Positions 6,532 through 14,579 of a stretch of 24,164 bases of DNA are shown here, piece after piece. Made by a program: the position numbers and the translations under genes. The notes beneath the pieces were generated by a model, which ran no database searches, was not told the origin of the DNA, and saw only the letters and a list, made by a program, of their open reading frames with translations. How positions within the stretch are numbered: position 1 is the stretch's first letter; each line of letters begins with the position of its first letter. The stretch lies in NCBI GenBank assembly GCA_002455335.1, contig DKKP01000065.1, positions 379 through 24,542 on the forward strand, written 5' to 3'. The stretch is from Anaerolineales bacterium UBA6663. GTDB lineage: Bacteria > Chloroflexota > Anaerolineae > Anaerolineales > UBA6663.

Positions 6532-8268
6532 TCATCCGCGCCAGAGGCGAAAGTCGCTCAGGCTCGAGCCGCCGACGAACTCGCGCAGGATCGAGTTGCC
6601 CGGGACGGCCTCGGCCGTGGCGCCGCGCACCCAGCCCAGGAGCGAGAGCAGACGGTTCGCTTCGAGGTACTCGGGCGTGCCGGGCCGCACCTGGAGCAGC
6701 AGCGGCTCGGCGATCGGGCGGAGCACAGCCAGTTCGTAGGGCAGGCAACTGTTGAAGATCGCGTCGCCATTCTCCTGAAACGGGAAGATATTGCGCCGCT
6801 CGCCTGCGGTCACCGACGGCCAGCGCTGGAGCGTTTGCTGCGCCGAGTAGCCGCGGGTCGCCGCGTCGCGCGCGATGCGGCGCAACAATCGGATGTCCGT
6901 CGTGGCGATCCGGTTGTGGCCGTCGAGGTTCAGGCCAGCCAACGCCGACACATAGATGCGATACACCCTAGACGGGTCGAGCCCGGGCACAAGCGCCGGG
7001 TTGAGGCCGTGGATGCCCTCGATCACGATCACGTCATTTGGCCCGATCCGCACCTCATGCCCCGGTTCACGCCGCCCGGTGACGAAGTTGTAGTGCGGCA
7101 CCTGCACGGCCTCGCCAGCGAGCAGTGCCTTGAGATGCGCCGTGAACAGGGCCACATCGACCGCGGCCAGGCTCTCGAAGTCGGGCTTGCCATCCGCGCC
7201 GAGCGGGGTGGCGTCGCGATCGATGAAGTAGTCGTCGATGCCAAGCGGGAAGGGCCGCAGGCCGTTGGCAAGGAGTTGCACGGCCAGCCGTTTGGAGAAC
7301 GTCGTCTTGCCCGAAGAGGACGGCCCGGCGATCAACACCACGCGAAAGCGATCGGCGTGGCCGGCAAGCGCCGTCGCGATCAGCGCGATGCGCGACTCGT
7401 GCAGGGCCTCGGCGACCAGCGCGATCTCGGTCAGCCGACCTGCAGCGATCGCTTCGTTGAGCGCGCCGAGGCTGCGCAGCCCGAGCTTCTCGAGCCAGGT
7501 GTTGGCCTCCTCGAAGACTTCGAAGAGCAGCGGGTAGTTCAGCTCGGGCGAGGGATGCCCGGCCGCGACGGGCGAGACAAGCACCCCGGTGTGACGGTGC
7601 GAGGGCAGCGAAAGGATGAATCCTCCGTCGGCGACGTGCAGGCTGAAGCTGCGCACATAGCCCGTCGAGGGCACGAGGTAGCCGTGCGAAAACGCCAGTC
7701 GCCCGCGCAGGTCATAGAGCGTCACAGTCTCACGCGTGGTGCGACCGGCGATCAGCCGGGCCGTGTCGTGTTGGCCGCGGGCCTGCATCAGATCGACGGC
7801 CTCCTGGCGCGGCACCTGCCGTCGCTCGAAGGGCGCGTCCTCGGCCACGATCGCGCGCATCCGCGCCTCGATCAGGGCCAATTCGTCGGCCGTGAACGGC
7901 GCCCGCCCGCGGGCTTCGCAAAACAGGCCGCGACCGTGGGCCGCCGAGTGCTCGATCCAGACATCGGCCTCCGGAAAGAGCTCGGCTGCCGCCGTGGTCA
8001 GCAGCACGACGGCGGCCCGTCGATAGATGCGCTGGCCATCGGCGCTCTCGGGCCGGATCGGGGTCACGTCGGCGTCGGCGTTGAGGGGCTGGGTCAGTTC
8101 GGTGATGCGCTGATTGATCACGGCCCCGACTGCGTCGACGCCGGCCGCCTTGAGGATCGCGGCGAGCGTGCTGCCCGGGGGCGCCGCGAAGATGCGGCCG
8201 TCAGCGAGGCGCGCCAGCACCTGGTCTCTGGGTTGGGCGGGTAGGATCTGGCTGTCTGACGTGTTCAT
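6532..8268 (-). CDS. TGS-domain nucleoside kinase (uridine kinase-like)
   Basis: 578 aa. The order is an N-terminal TGS-like segment (about residues 14-75), a central region resembling the threonyl/alanyl-tRNA synthetase second additional domain (HGRGLFCEARGRAPFTADEL), and a C-terminal P-loop kinase. The Walker A is GPSSSGKTTF (from about residue 315), followed by IDDYFIDRDATPLGADGKPDFES and VIVIEGIHGLNP, all typical of uridine kinase/phosphoribulokinase-type enzymes. This three-part arrangement of about 550 aa is a known bacterial nucleoside kinase family. It probably phosphorylates uridine or a related nucleoside in salvage. ATG at 8268 precedes the TGS domain directly; the Shine-Dalgarno is weak. 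It is the last gene of a minus-strand run, 58 nt after tsaD. Confidence 0.9.
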   Translation of the reverse strand: MNTSDSQILPAQPRDQVLARLADGRIFAAPPGSTLAAILKAAGVDAVGAVINQRITELTQPLNADADVTPIRPESADGQRIYRRAAVVLLTTAAAELFPEADVWIEHSAAHGRGLFCEARGRAPFTADELALIEARMRAIVAEDAPFERRQVPRQEAVDLMQARGQHDTARLIAGRTTRETVTLYDLRGRLAFSHGYLVPSTGYVRSFSLHVADGGFILSLPSHRHTGVLVSPVAAGHPSPELNYPLLFEVFEEANTWLEKLGLRSLGALNEAIAAGRLTEIALVAEALHESRIALIATALAGHADRFRVVLIAGPSSSGKTTFSKRLAVQLLANGLRPFPLGIDDYFIDRDATPLGADGKPDFESLAAVDVALFTAHLKALLAGEAVQVPHYNFVTGRREPGHEVRIGPNDVIVIEGIHGLNPALVPGLDPSRVYRIYVSALAGLNLDGHNRIATTDIRLLRRIARDAATRGYSAQQTLQRWPSVTAGERRNIFPFQENGDAIFNSCLPYELAVLRPIAEPLLLQVRPGTPEYLEANRLLSLLGWVRGATAEAVPGNSILREFVGGSSLSDFRLWRG

Positions 8269-8326
8269 GGCCAAATTGGTGGGCGAAAAGCTCCTGCCCT
8301 GGTTCCTCCGTTGGGAGATGGAGCAA

Positions 8327-9358
8327 TTATCCGGCCAGCGGCCACGTGGGCAGGATGTCGAAATCGAGCGCGTCACGCTGCCCGGCGAGGTACCGCCAAT
8401 GGGCGGCCGCCCCGATCATGGCCGCGTTGTCGGTGCAAAGGCTGAGTGACGGAAAGATCACGGGGCACGGCGCCGATGCGATCAGGGCCTCCCGCAGCGC
8501 CTGGTTGGCGCTCACGCCGCCGACCAGCAAGATCGCGCGCGCGCCGAAACGCTGGGCGGCCCGAACGGCCTTTGTGGCCAGCACCTCGACCACAGCGGCC
8601 TGGAATCCGGCGGCCAGATCGGGCACCCGGGCTGGGTCGACGGGCTCGACCGCGCCGGCCAGCGGTTTGCCGTAGGGCTGGCCACGCACCGCGTACAGCA
8701 CGGCCGTCTTCAGCCCGCTGAACGAGAAATCCCAGGTCCCATCCAGCCAGGCGCGGCTGAACCCCTGCTTGAGGGGGTCGCCGGATCGTGCGGCCTGTTC
8801 GATGGCCGGCCCGCCGGGGTAGCTCAACTCGAGCAGACGCGCCACCTTGTCGAAGGCCTCGCCTGCGGCGTCATCGAGCGTGCCGCCCAGGCGCTGATAG
8901 TCGGTGTGGCCGCGCATCAACAACAGCTCGGTGTGCCCGCCCGAGACGATCAGCACGATCGCCGGGAAGTCCGGCGGCTCACGGTCACTGAGCAGCCAGG
9001 GCGAGTACACGTGCCCTTCCAGGTGGTTGATCCCAAGCAGAGGCTTGCCCGCGCCGTAGGCCAGGCCCTTGGCGGCGTTGACACCCACGACAAGCGAGCC
9101 GGGCAACCCGGGGCCGCGCGTGACCGCGACCGCATCGACCTCGCCCAGGCCGAGATGCGCCTCGGCCAGCGCCTGGGTCACCACGGTCTGTACGACCTCG
9201 ACATGCATGCGCGCCGCCACTTCAGGGAAGACCCCGCCATAGGCGGCGTGCTGCGCGGCCTGCGAGGCCACGATCGTAGACAGGATCGTGCGGCCGTCGG
9301 CGATGACGGCCGCCGCGGTCTCGTCGCACGACGTTTCCAGCGCCAGGATGCGGGTCAT
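8327..9358 (-). CDS. tsaD: tRNA N6-adenosine threonylcarbamoyltransferase TsaD
   Basis: 343 aa, the standard length. It begins TRILALETSCDETAAAV, the family's ASKHA phosphate-1 signature. The metal ligands are present: His112 and His116 in GINHLEGHVYSP and Asp310 in CTDNAAMIG. FPEVAARMH and VSGGHTELLL are also diagnostic. TsaD transfers the threonylcarbamoyl group to A37 of tRNAs reading ANN codons, working with TsaB and TsaE; neither partner is in the window. It starts 12 nt after the M24 peptidase stop, so the two are almost certainly co-transcribed. Confidence 0.97.
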   Translation of the reverse strand: MTRILALETSCDETAAAVIADGRTILSTIVASQAAQHAAYGGVFPEVAARMHVEVVQTVVTQALAEAHLGLGEVDAVAVTRGPGLPGSLVVGVNAAKGLAYGAGKPLLGINHLEGHVYSPWLLSDREPPDFPAIVLIVSGGHTELLLMRGHTDYQRLGGTLDDAAGEAFDKVARLLELSYPGGPAIEQAARSGDPLKQGFSRAWLDGTWDFSFSGLKTAVLYAVRGQPYGKPLAGAVEPVDPARVPDLAAGFQAAVVEVLATKAVRAAQRFGARAILLVGGVSANQALREALIASAPCPVIFPSLSLCTDNAAMIGAAAHWRYLAGQRDALDFDILPTWPLAG

Positions 9359-9370
9359 GGCCTTCGAGGC

Positions 9371-10609
9371 TTAGCGCTTGCGAACCGGAACCACAAGGTC
9401 GAGCGGGTAGGGCGCGAGCACCTCGAAGCGCTTCGTGGCCGGGTTGAGCCAGACGCTGTCTTCGAGGCGCACGCCGAGCCCACGGCTCGGGTAGTACAGC
9501 CCCGGCTCGACCGTGAAGACCATGCCCGGCGTCAGGCGCTCGCTCGATCGGACGCTGAGCGACGGGGCCTCGTGCACCTGCAGCCCGATGCCGTGCCCGA
9601 GCGAGTGGACGTAGCCTTCTTGCGTCCCCGGCTGCGACGCGATCGTCGGATGGCCGCGCGACTCGAAGAAGTCGGTGGTCATCCGCTGATAGTCGCTTGT
9701 TGGCGCGTTGACCTTGAGCGCCCCCATCACCTGATCGAAGATGGCGCGGACGTCATCGTACAGGGCCTGCGCGGGCTCCGGCGCGTAGCCGAGGCACCAG
9801 GTGCGTGTGAAGTCGTAGAAGTATCCGCCGCCGGGCTCGGCCGGGAAGATATCGAACACGATCGTCTCGCCCAGCCGCAGGGCCTGATCGGCCTGGCCGC
9901 GCGAGTGCGGCACGCCGGCGTCGCGGCCCTGGGCGAAGATCGTGCCGCCCTCGGCGTCGAGGATGCCCATCTCGGCGAGTTTGAGGTTGATGCGCGCTTT
10001 GACAACGCCGATCGTCACCGGCGCCCCGGCTTTGTCGACAAGCACACCGTCCTTGGCGCGGTGCCCGCCGAGGAAATCCTGGATGTCGCCGACCACGGCC
10101 ACGGTCTTGGCCGCGACGGCCTTGATCCGCGCGACCTCTTCGGCGTCCTTGGTGACCGCGGCCCGGCTGAGCACCTCCGGCGCGTAGACGATCGTCGAAC
10201 CGAAGCGCCCGCGATTGAACTGGGCGACGAGCTCGGCCGCGAAGCCCGCATCCTGCAGACCGGTCAGGGCCAGGCGGCCCGTCATTCCGAGCTGACGCAA
10301 GATCGTTGCGAGGAGTTGCGCCTGGGCCCGCGCGGGAGTCCCGACCCGAGCCGGTCGGCCTGCCAGCGCTGCGACCTGGATCGTGTGGAGATCGAGCACG
10401 CGCAGGCCTGATTTGCCGGCCTCGTCGCGTTCCATGGCGTTGACGACCAGAACGCCCTTACGCCCGCGCGGCTTGACGAACAGGCTGCGCTCGCCGATGC
10501 TGGCGCCGTTGGTCAGGTAGTACATCGCCGGGTTGTGCGCGCTGCCACCGAGCGCGATCAGACCATCCAGGTTGTGCTGCTTAAGGATCGAATCAAGCTT
10601 GTTCTTCAC
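9371..10609 (-). CDS. M24 family metallopeptidase (Xaa-Pro aminopeptidase-like)
   Basis: 412 aa. The N-terminal creatinase-like domain (about residues 1-150) precedes a pita-bread catalytic domain. All five metal ligands are visible: Asp253 (VFDIFP), Asp266 (YDFTRT), His339 (SLGHGIG), Glu368 (TVEPGLY) and Glu383 (RLEDSV). His235 in VPHSRG is the usual substrate-binding His. The enzyme is expected to cleave N-terminal residues next to proline or short dipeptides in the cytoplasm. One feature is unusual: the first metal Asp is followed by IFPAEPGGGYFYDF, a spacer longer than the common DxGxxxxGYxSD pattern. The start is GTG at 10609, 14 nt after the small upstream gene. Confidence 0.9.
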   Translation of the reverse strand: MKNKLDSILKQHNLDGLIALGGSAHNPAMYYLTNGASIGERSLFVKPRGRKGVLVVNAMERDEAGKSGLRVLDLHTIQVAALAGRPARVGTPARAQAQLLATILRQLGMTGRLALTGLQDAGFAAELVAQFNRGRFGSTIVYAPEVLSRAAVTKDAEEVARIKAVAAKTVAVVGDIQDFLGGHRAKDGVLVDKAGAPVTIGVVKARINLKLAEMGILDAEGGTIFAQGRDAGVPHSRGQADQALRLGETIVFDIFPAEPGGGYFYDFTRTWCLGYAPEPAQALYDDVRAIFDQVMGALKVNAPTSDYQRMTTDFFESRGHPTIASQPGTQEGYVHSLGHGIGLQVHEAPSLSVRSSERLTPGMVFTVEPGLYYPSRGLGVRLEDSVWLNPATKRFEVLAPYPLDLVVPVRKR

Positions 10610-10623
10610 AGGGCTCTCGCTTT

Positions 10624-10890
10624 CTAGCGGGGGAGGCGGGCTTTCAGTTCGTCGATCTGCTCGGCGAGGCGTTGATGACGTTCATGCTCACTGACCCACT
10701 CTGCGAATTCGCTGCGGTTGTTAAGCTCGCCCGATTGAAGCTTCTTGGACAGCTCACGCGACGATATCGCGAACTCATCTTCGTAGCGGCGCAGCCGGCG
10801 CCGGATCAGGACAAGCGAATCCTCGAGGCGACGGATATAGGCTTTCAGATCCTCCGGCGAGATATCGGCCGGGATTGTGGAATCGGACAT
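10624..10890 (-). CDS. Small charged helical protein of unknown function
   Basis: 88 aa, largely helical and rich in Arg, Glu and Leu, with heptad-like stretches at about residues 15-40 and 66-86 that suggest a coiled coil. The middle reads ISSRELSKKLQSGELNNRSEFAEWVSEHERH. It loosely recalls small bacterial proteins with an S-S-x-E/F...GEL...DFxEW pattern, some annotated as antitoxin-like; no toxin partner is adjacent. ATG at 10890 has GAGGAG 5 nt upstream. It is embedded in an operon, 18 nt after the 4-TM gene and 14 nt before the M24 peptidase. Function not assigned. Confidence 0.75.
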   Translation of the reverse strand: MSDSTIPADISPEDLKAYIRRLEDSLVLIRRRLRRYEDEFAISSRELSKKLQSGELNNRSEFAEWVSEHERHQRLAEQIDELKARLPR

Positions 10891-10908
10891 GGGGGCTCCT
10901 CGCCAGTT

Positions 10909-11310
10909 TCAGTCGTCGTAGTCGGTCGGCGCCCAGCGCGCGCCTTCGCGCAGCCGCAGGAACCATTCGACGCCCACCAGCGCCACGAGGAGGAGCACGG
11001 CGGTGGCCGGGTTGAGCAGGCCGCTGCGCAGCATCCAGGCCGTTGTGGTGACGAATACGCCCACCCACATCGCCTGGCGCAAGATCACGCCGGCGGCGAC
11101 GGCTTCGCGCATAAAACGGCGGTTGAGCAGATGCACGAACGGCACTGCGGTGCCCGTGATCGCCATTAGGGCCAGGACGTAGAAGCTCCACCAGGGCAGC
11201 GGGCCGACGTTGGGGTTGATGTAGATGAAGAGCCCGACCAGACCCAGCCAGCCCAGCGCGGCCAGGGCCCAGGCGGCCAGCGTGTAACTCAGGGTGTTGG
11301 AAGACGACAT
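10909..11310 (-). CDS. Four-helix membrane protein of unknown function
   Basis: 133 aa with four hydrophobic segments at about residues 8-28, 35-58, 70-93 and 97-112, and a charged C-terminal tail ending in two Asp. I recognise no family motif. ATG at 11310 precedes the first segment and has GTGAGG just upstream with short spacing; an in-frame start at 11394 would add 28 polar residues and run over a probable -10. It is the first gene of the run leading to tsaD and the nucleoside kinase, and is divergent from the amidohydrolase. Confidence 0.7.
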   Translation of the reverse strand: MSSSNTLSYTLAAWALAALGWLGLVGLFIYINPNVGPLPWWSFYVLALMAITGTAVPFVHLLNRRFMREAVAAGVILRQAMWVGVFVTTTAWMLRSGLLNPATAVLLLVALVGVEWFLRLREGARWAPTDYDD

Positions 11311-11349
11311 GATCCTCACCGTCGTGACGTTTGTTCCACTGAACTCTTC

Positions 11350-11355
11350 ATTATA
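11350..11355 (-). promoter_or_regulatory. -10 element (TATAAT) of the 4-TM to nucleoside-kinase run
   Basis: A perfect TATAAT lies 39 nt before the ATG at 11310. The best -35, TTGATG (11376-11381), is 20 nt away, so the promoter is only partly convincing. Confidence 0.45.
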
Positions 11356-11500
11356 TGACACTTCAAACGCCTCATCATCAACTCGTGCTTCCACGCTTCC
11401 ACTCCGCCCGACAGGCAGCCCGTTGGGCTACGGCGACTCGTGGTTGAATCAAGGGGCGCCGAGCGCCAATCCTTGGCCGACGTTGGGCGTGGAGGCCTCT

Positions 11501-12742
11501 ATGGTTGATCTGGTGATTCGAAACGGACGGCTGTCGGATGGCACGCGCGGTTGCACGGTGGCCATCGATCGCGGCGCCATCGTCGCCATCGGGCCCGGGT
11601 TGGATCTCGCGGCCGTCCAGGTGCTCGATGCGCGCGATGGCCTCATCATCCCGGGTTTCGTCGAGAGCCACATGCACCTCGATGTTGCGCTGATGAACGA
11701 CGCGGAGCGCCCCGGGAGGCCCGCGCCGTTCCGAGTGCCGGCGGAGCTCAACCGAAGCATGGAGGAGCGTCGTCTTGCGTTCACGCGCGCCGACATCGAG
11801 GATCGGGCCACACGCGCCCTGATTATGGCGACGCGCCACGGGGTCACGGCGCTGAGGGCCCAGTGTCACGTCGACGCCACAGTCGGCCTCAAGCATCTCG
11901 AGGCCCTGCTCAGCGTGCGCGAAGCGACCCGCGATCGCGTGACCTTGCAGATTGTGGCCTTCCCGCAGCAGGGTCTGCTCGACCAACCGGCGACGCTCGA
12001 TTTGTTCCGCGAGGCGTTCCGCCTCGGCGCAGATGCGATGGGCTGTGCCAGTAATCTTGACCCGCGCGTCACCGACAACGCAGCCGTGCACCGCCACATC
12101 GAGATCGCGCTGGCTCTGGCGCTCGAGCACGACGTCGACCTCGATACGCATGCCGACATGGGCTTGCCCGATGAGGCAACCCTCGACACCCTCGAGACCG
12201 TCTACCTTGCGCGACGGGCCACCGAAGTCGGATACCAGGGACGCGTCACGGCCGGGCACGTCTGTGCGCTTGATTCCGCTGAGCCGGCGGTGGCCGAGGC
12301 CGCGATCGACGCGATCCGAGAAGCCGGCATCTCTGTGATCAGCCAGCCCGATCTCTATCGCCTTGGCCGGACGGACACGCGCGGCGTCAGGCGCGGGCTC
12401 ACACGGGTCAAACAGTTGCTCGCGGGCGGCGTCAATGTGGCTTTTGCCTCGAACAACGTCCGTGATGCGTTTCGCCCGCTGGGCAACCTCGACCTGCTCG
12501 AGGAGGGCCTGATCCTGGCCTATGGCGCGCACATGGACACCGTGATTGAACTCGAGGCCCTGATGCGCATGTGTACGGTGAACGCAGCGCAGGCACTGCG
12601 TCTCGCGCGCTACGGCCTCGCCGTCGGCGCGCAGGCCGACCTCGTTGTGCTTGCCGCGCCCACGCCCTCGGCGGCGCTGGTCGACCAGGCCGAGAAACGC
12701 TTCGTCCTCAAGGCCGGTCGGCTGATCGCCGCCCGGGAGTGA
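11501..12742 (+). CDS. CodA-like amidohydrolase with substituted active-site residues
   Basis: 413 aa of the cytosine deaminase/AtzC-type amidohydrolase family. Conserved parts are PGFVESHMHLD (metal His57, His59), AFPQQG (Gln157), His217, VTAGH (His253), RRGLTRVKQLLAGGVNVAFAS and NVRDAF. Relatives normally read HxDE after the third metal His and (G/A)SDNVRD at strand 8. Here these read HADM (Met220) and ASNNVRD (Asn318), so the general acid/base Glu and the strand-8 metal Asp are both missing. The reading frame is otherwise intact, so this may be a divergent or inactive enzyme rather than a decaying gene. ATG at 11501 has GGAGG about 8 nt upstream; the ORF opens further upstream but without conserved sequence. 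Confidence 0.85.
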   Translation: MVDLVIRNGRLSDGTRGCTVAIDRGAIVAIGPGLDLAAVQVLDARDGLIIPGFVESHMHLDVALMNDAERPGRPAPFRVPAELNRSMEERRLAFTRADIEDRATRALIMATRHGVTALRAQCHVDATVGLKHLEALLSVREATRDRVTLQIVAFPQQGLLDQPATLDLFREAFRLGADAMGCASNLDPRVTDNAAVHRHIEIALALALEHDVDLDTHADMGLPDEATLDTLETVYLARRATEVGYQGRVTAGHVCALDSAEPAVAEAAIDAIREAGISVISQPDLYRLGRTDTRGVRRGLTRVKQLLAGGVNVAFASNNVRDAFRPLGNLDLLEEGLILAYGAHMDTVIELEALMRMCTVNAAQALRLARYGLAVGAQADLVVLAAPTPSAALVDQAEKRFVLKAGRLIAARE

Positions 12743-12749
12743 AGCGAGC

Positions 12750-12760
12750 GGCGTGGAGCG
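12750..12760 (+). repeat. Post-stop repeat family 2, copy 2 (GGCGTGGAGCG)
   Basis: The motif starts 7 nt after the amidohydrolase stop and continues as TGG. An adjacent AGCGAGCGG echoes the sequence following copy 1. Confidence 0.5.
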
Positions 12761-12807
12761 TGGCGCGTGAACCGGCCGACGGCGCACAGCCGCCGCCCGC
12801 TTCACTG

Positions 12808-12828
12808 GTCTGTGGTTTGCCGTCCGCC
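12808..12828 (-). repeat. Post-stop repeat family 1, copy A
   Basis: On the minus strand this 21-mer starts GGCGGACGGCAAACC and ends ACAGAC, 6 nt after the stop of the GNAT gene. It aligns base by base with 13692-13712 (-) and 20959-20979 (+), differing mainly by purine swaps. Confidence 0.55.
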
Positions 12829-12834
12829 GCCCCT

Positions 12835-13605
12835 TCACACTTGGTGCGATGCAACATACGACCCCGCCGGCGTGAAGCCGAGTTTCTCGGCTAACGCGCA
12901 GGATTCGGGATTGGCGGCGTCCCAGTTGGGGCGTAGGCCGCGGCGCAGGCATTCGAGCACCAGACGCCCGGCCAAGGCCGTGGCGATGCCCTGGCGTCGG
13001 TAGGGCTCGGCAATGAACACGCTGACCTCGAGCCCACGGCTGTTGACCAGCGACCCGTAGGCAATCCCGGCCGGCGTCCCGCCCAGCAGCAACGTGTAAC
13101 CGAAGCTCCGCTCGAGAAAGTCCGCGACCGACTCGAAGTCGGACACGTCGAGTAGTGCATCGGCGCCTGAGGTGAGCGGCCCGATCAGGGTCGGGTCGAG
13201 GCCAAGCACCTGTTCGTTGTGCCGAGATCGCGCCAGGAGCGCCTCCAGAGGCGCGACGGCCAGTTGATCCGTGTCGAAACTGAAGCGTTGATGGCTGCGC
13301 AACCCGGCGCCGAACTCGGCCTGCGCCCGTTCGTGCCAGCCGATCGTGGACGGCATGAGCAGGGCGTAGGCGGGAAGGCCACGCATGAGCGCGGCGCCGC
13401 CGGCCGAGGCCGGGTCCCCGGCGAAATACCAGAAGGGCCCGACCGTGATCGCATACGCTGTCGGATGCTGTACGTCGTCGACGAACGCCCGGCCGAGTTG
13501 GCCCTCGATGGCGCACTCGATCGCCGTGTCGACTCGCGGGCAACTGCGAAACGCGGCCGCCAGCTGCAAGCGATGGGCCGGGGTCAGTGGATAGTCTTGG
13601 GCCAT
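12835..13605 (-). CDS. GNAT family acetyltransferase (PF12746-like)
   Basis: 256 aa. The C-terminal third carries GNAT features: GTPAGIAYGSLVNSRGLEVSVFIAEPYRRQGIATALAG, with acetyl-CoA motif A at residues 203-208, and ends with ANPESCALAEKLGFTPAGSY. The N-terminal half (VGPFWYFAGDP, LMPSTIGWHERAQAEFG, RFSFD) fits the GNAT_acetyltran family rather than a minimal GNAT. The substrate is unknown. ATG at 13605 has AGGAG about 5 nt upstream. It lies 122 nt after the ArsR gene in the same direction and converges on the amidohydrolase. Confidence 0.8.
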   Translation of the reverse strand: MAQDYPLTPAHRLQLAAAFRSCPRVDTAIECAIEGQLGRAFVDDVQHPTAYAITVGPFWYFAGDPASAGGAALMRGLPAYALLMPSTIGWHERAQAEFGAGLRSHQRFSFDTDQLAVAPLEALLARSRHNEQVLGLDPTLIGPLTSGADALLDVSDFESVADFLERSFGYTLLLGGTPAGIAYGSLVNSRGLEVSVFIAEPYRRQGIATALAGRLVLECLRRGLRPNWDAANPESCALAEKLGFTPAGSYVASHQV

Positions 13606-13612
13606 GGCCTCT

Positions 13613-13648
13613 CCTGTTTCGCGCGGATCGATTTCCTGTGTTTCGCGC
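13613..13648 (-). repeat. Direct repeat duplicating the GNAT Shine-Dalgarno region
   Basis: On the minus strand GCGCGAAACA occurs twice, each followed by an AGGA (copies ending near 13613 and 13634). Only the copy closer to the ATG is placed to act as a ribosome-binding site. Confidence 0.4.
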
Positions 13649-13691
13649 CTGGCGGATGAGTTCGATCGGCGACCCGCGCCTTTCAACGTCC

Positions 13692-13712
13692 GTCCGCGGT
13701 TCGTCGTCCGCC
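13692..13712 (-). repeat. Post-stop repeat family 1, copy C
   Basis: On the minus strand this 21-mer starts GGCGGACGACGAACC and ends GCGGAC, 15 nt after the ArsR stop. It matches copies A and B. Confidence 0.55.
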
Positions 13713-13727
13713 CTCTTCCATCTGCCC

Positions 13728-14345
13728 TCACCGCGCCGGCGCCTCATCCTCGGGCGTCAGCCAATAATCGCCGCCGCCGCGCTCGCGCCTGAGGAAGCCG
13801 AAGTCGATCAGATCGCGCCTGAGAGCGGCCACGTCGGCGTGGACCTGCGCGAGCACGGTGTTGACCTCGCGTTCGGTATAGCGTCGCTCGGGCTCGAAAA
13901 GCGTGGCGAGCCAGCGCAAGATGATCAGCCAACGCTTCTCCTTGTTCGGGAAGCGCCTCAAGCGGCCGTTGTGCGTGTATTCGGCCAGCACCTTCTTGTC
14001 GTCGGCCGAGAAGGGCAGGGCCTCGATCCAGCTTCGGTCGTTGACCAGATCCGCGGGCTCCTCCCAGGGTTTGTCGATCTCGGCCACATAGGCGCGCAGA
14101 CGGGTCATACGGTCGGGGTTGAGCCGGTAAAAGCGCTGGTTCCCGGCCATGCGGAGACGGAGCAGGCCTGCGGCATGAAGCCGGGCGATGTGATGCGAGA
14201 CGGTCGGCTCGCTCAACGCAAGGCGTTCAGCCAGTTCGGTCGTCGTCTGTTCCCGCTCGGCCAGCCACGACACCATCCGCAGTCGGCTGGGGTCGGCCAG
14301 GGTCTTGAATAACTCGAGCACGTCGGGGAGTTGGGTGGTCAACAT
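13728..14345 (-). CDS. ArsR-family winged-helix regulator with DUF2087 domain
   Basis: 205 aa. Residues about 8-90 form the ArsR helix-turn-helix (LFKTLADPSRLRMVSWLAE, TTTELAERLALSEPTVSHHIARLHAAGLL), and residues about 130-195 match DUF2087 (NKEKRWLIILRWLATLFEPERRYTEREVN...DFGFLRRE). The protein has no cysteine, so the thiol-based metal sites of classical ArsR/SmtB sensors are absent and the inducer is unknown. Two ATGs compete: the one at 14351 is 1 nt after GAGG, the one at 14345 is 7 nt after it, so I chose 14345. A perfect palindrome covers its promoter, which suggests autorepression. The divergent gene is a Ca2+-type ATPase; the GNAT gene lies downstream. Confidence 0.9.
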   Translation of the reverse strand: MLTTQLPDVLELFKTLADPSRLRMVSWLAEREQTTTELAERLALSEPTVSHHIARLHAAGLLRLRMAGNQRFYRLNPDRMTRLRAYVAEIDKPWEEPADLVNDRSWIEALPFSADDKKVLAEYTHNGRLRRFPNKEKRWLIILRWLATLFEPERRYTEREVNTVLAQVHADVAALRRDLIDFGFLRRERGGGDYWLTPEDEAPAR

Positions 14346-14363
14346 GTACATACCTCAAGATAG

Positions 14364-14403
14364 AAGCCAATCTAATTTGATATACATCAAATTAGATTGG
14401 CTT
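14364..14403. promoter_or_regulatory. Perfect palindromic operator, 18-bp arms
   Basis: The arms at 14364-14381 and 14386-14403 are exact reverse complements separated by ATAC. The core AATCTAATTTGAT / ATCAAATTAGATT is strikingly AT-rich in a GC-rich genome and resembles ArsR-family operators. It spans the -10 and spacer of the arsR promoter and touches the -35. Confidence 0.85.
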
Positions 14404-14408
14404 GTCAA
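14379..14408 (-). promoter_or_regulatory. Predicted arsR promoter inside the palindrome
   Basis: On the minus strand, a perfect TTGACA (14403-14408) is followed after 18 nt by TATATC (14379-14384), or after 17 nt by GTATAT. The overlap with the palindrome predicts repression by occlusion. Confidence 0.65.
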
Positions 14409-14557
14409 GTGCAACGGCGCGGTCTGGCCGAGAATGCGCAGCGGATGGCGATCGAGAACGCAAACCGGGCGGTTCACAGCGACTGTGCGCCACGCAACCG
14501 TTCGAGAATTGTCCGGCACCTGTCGACTGAAGGTGGGCCCGATGTCGGTATCGCGGC

Positions 14558-14563
14558 TATAAT
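14558..14563 (+). promoter_or_regulatory. -10 element (TATAAT) of the Ca2+-ATPase gene
   Basis: TATAAT ends 16 nt before the ATG at 14580, giving a leader of about 10 nt. I see no clear -35 and no good Shine-Dalgarno. Confidence 0.4.
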
Positions 14564-14579
14564 CGCCGAGGATTTTGCT

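Noticed and set aside
6493..8244. 583-aa plus-strand open frame
   Set aside because: It is exactly antisense to the nucleoside kinase, which has clear motifs; the plus frame has none.
8906..10411. 501-aa plus-strand open frame
   Set aside because: It is antisense to tsaD and the M24 peptidase, both unmistakable.
10624..10890. Antitoxin of a toxin-antitoxin pair
   Set aside because: The small protein vaguely resembles antitoxin-like proteins, but both neighbours are non-toxin genes within one operon.
11378..13747. 789-aa minus-strand open frame
   Set aside because: It runs antisense through the amidohydrolase and out of frame through the GNAT gene, is dominated by Arg/His/Asp runs, and has no recognisable domain. 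It is a high-GC shadow.
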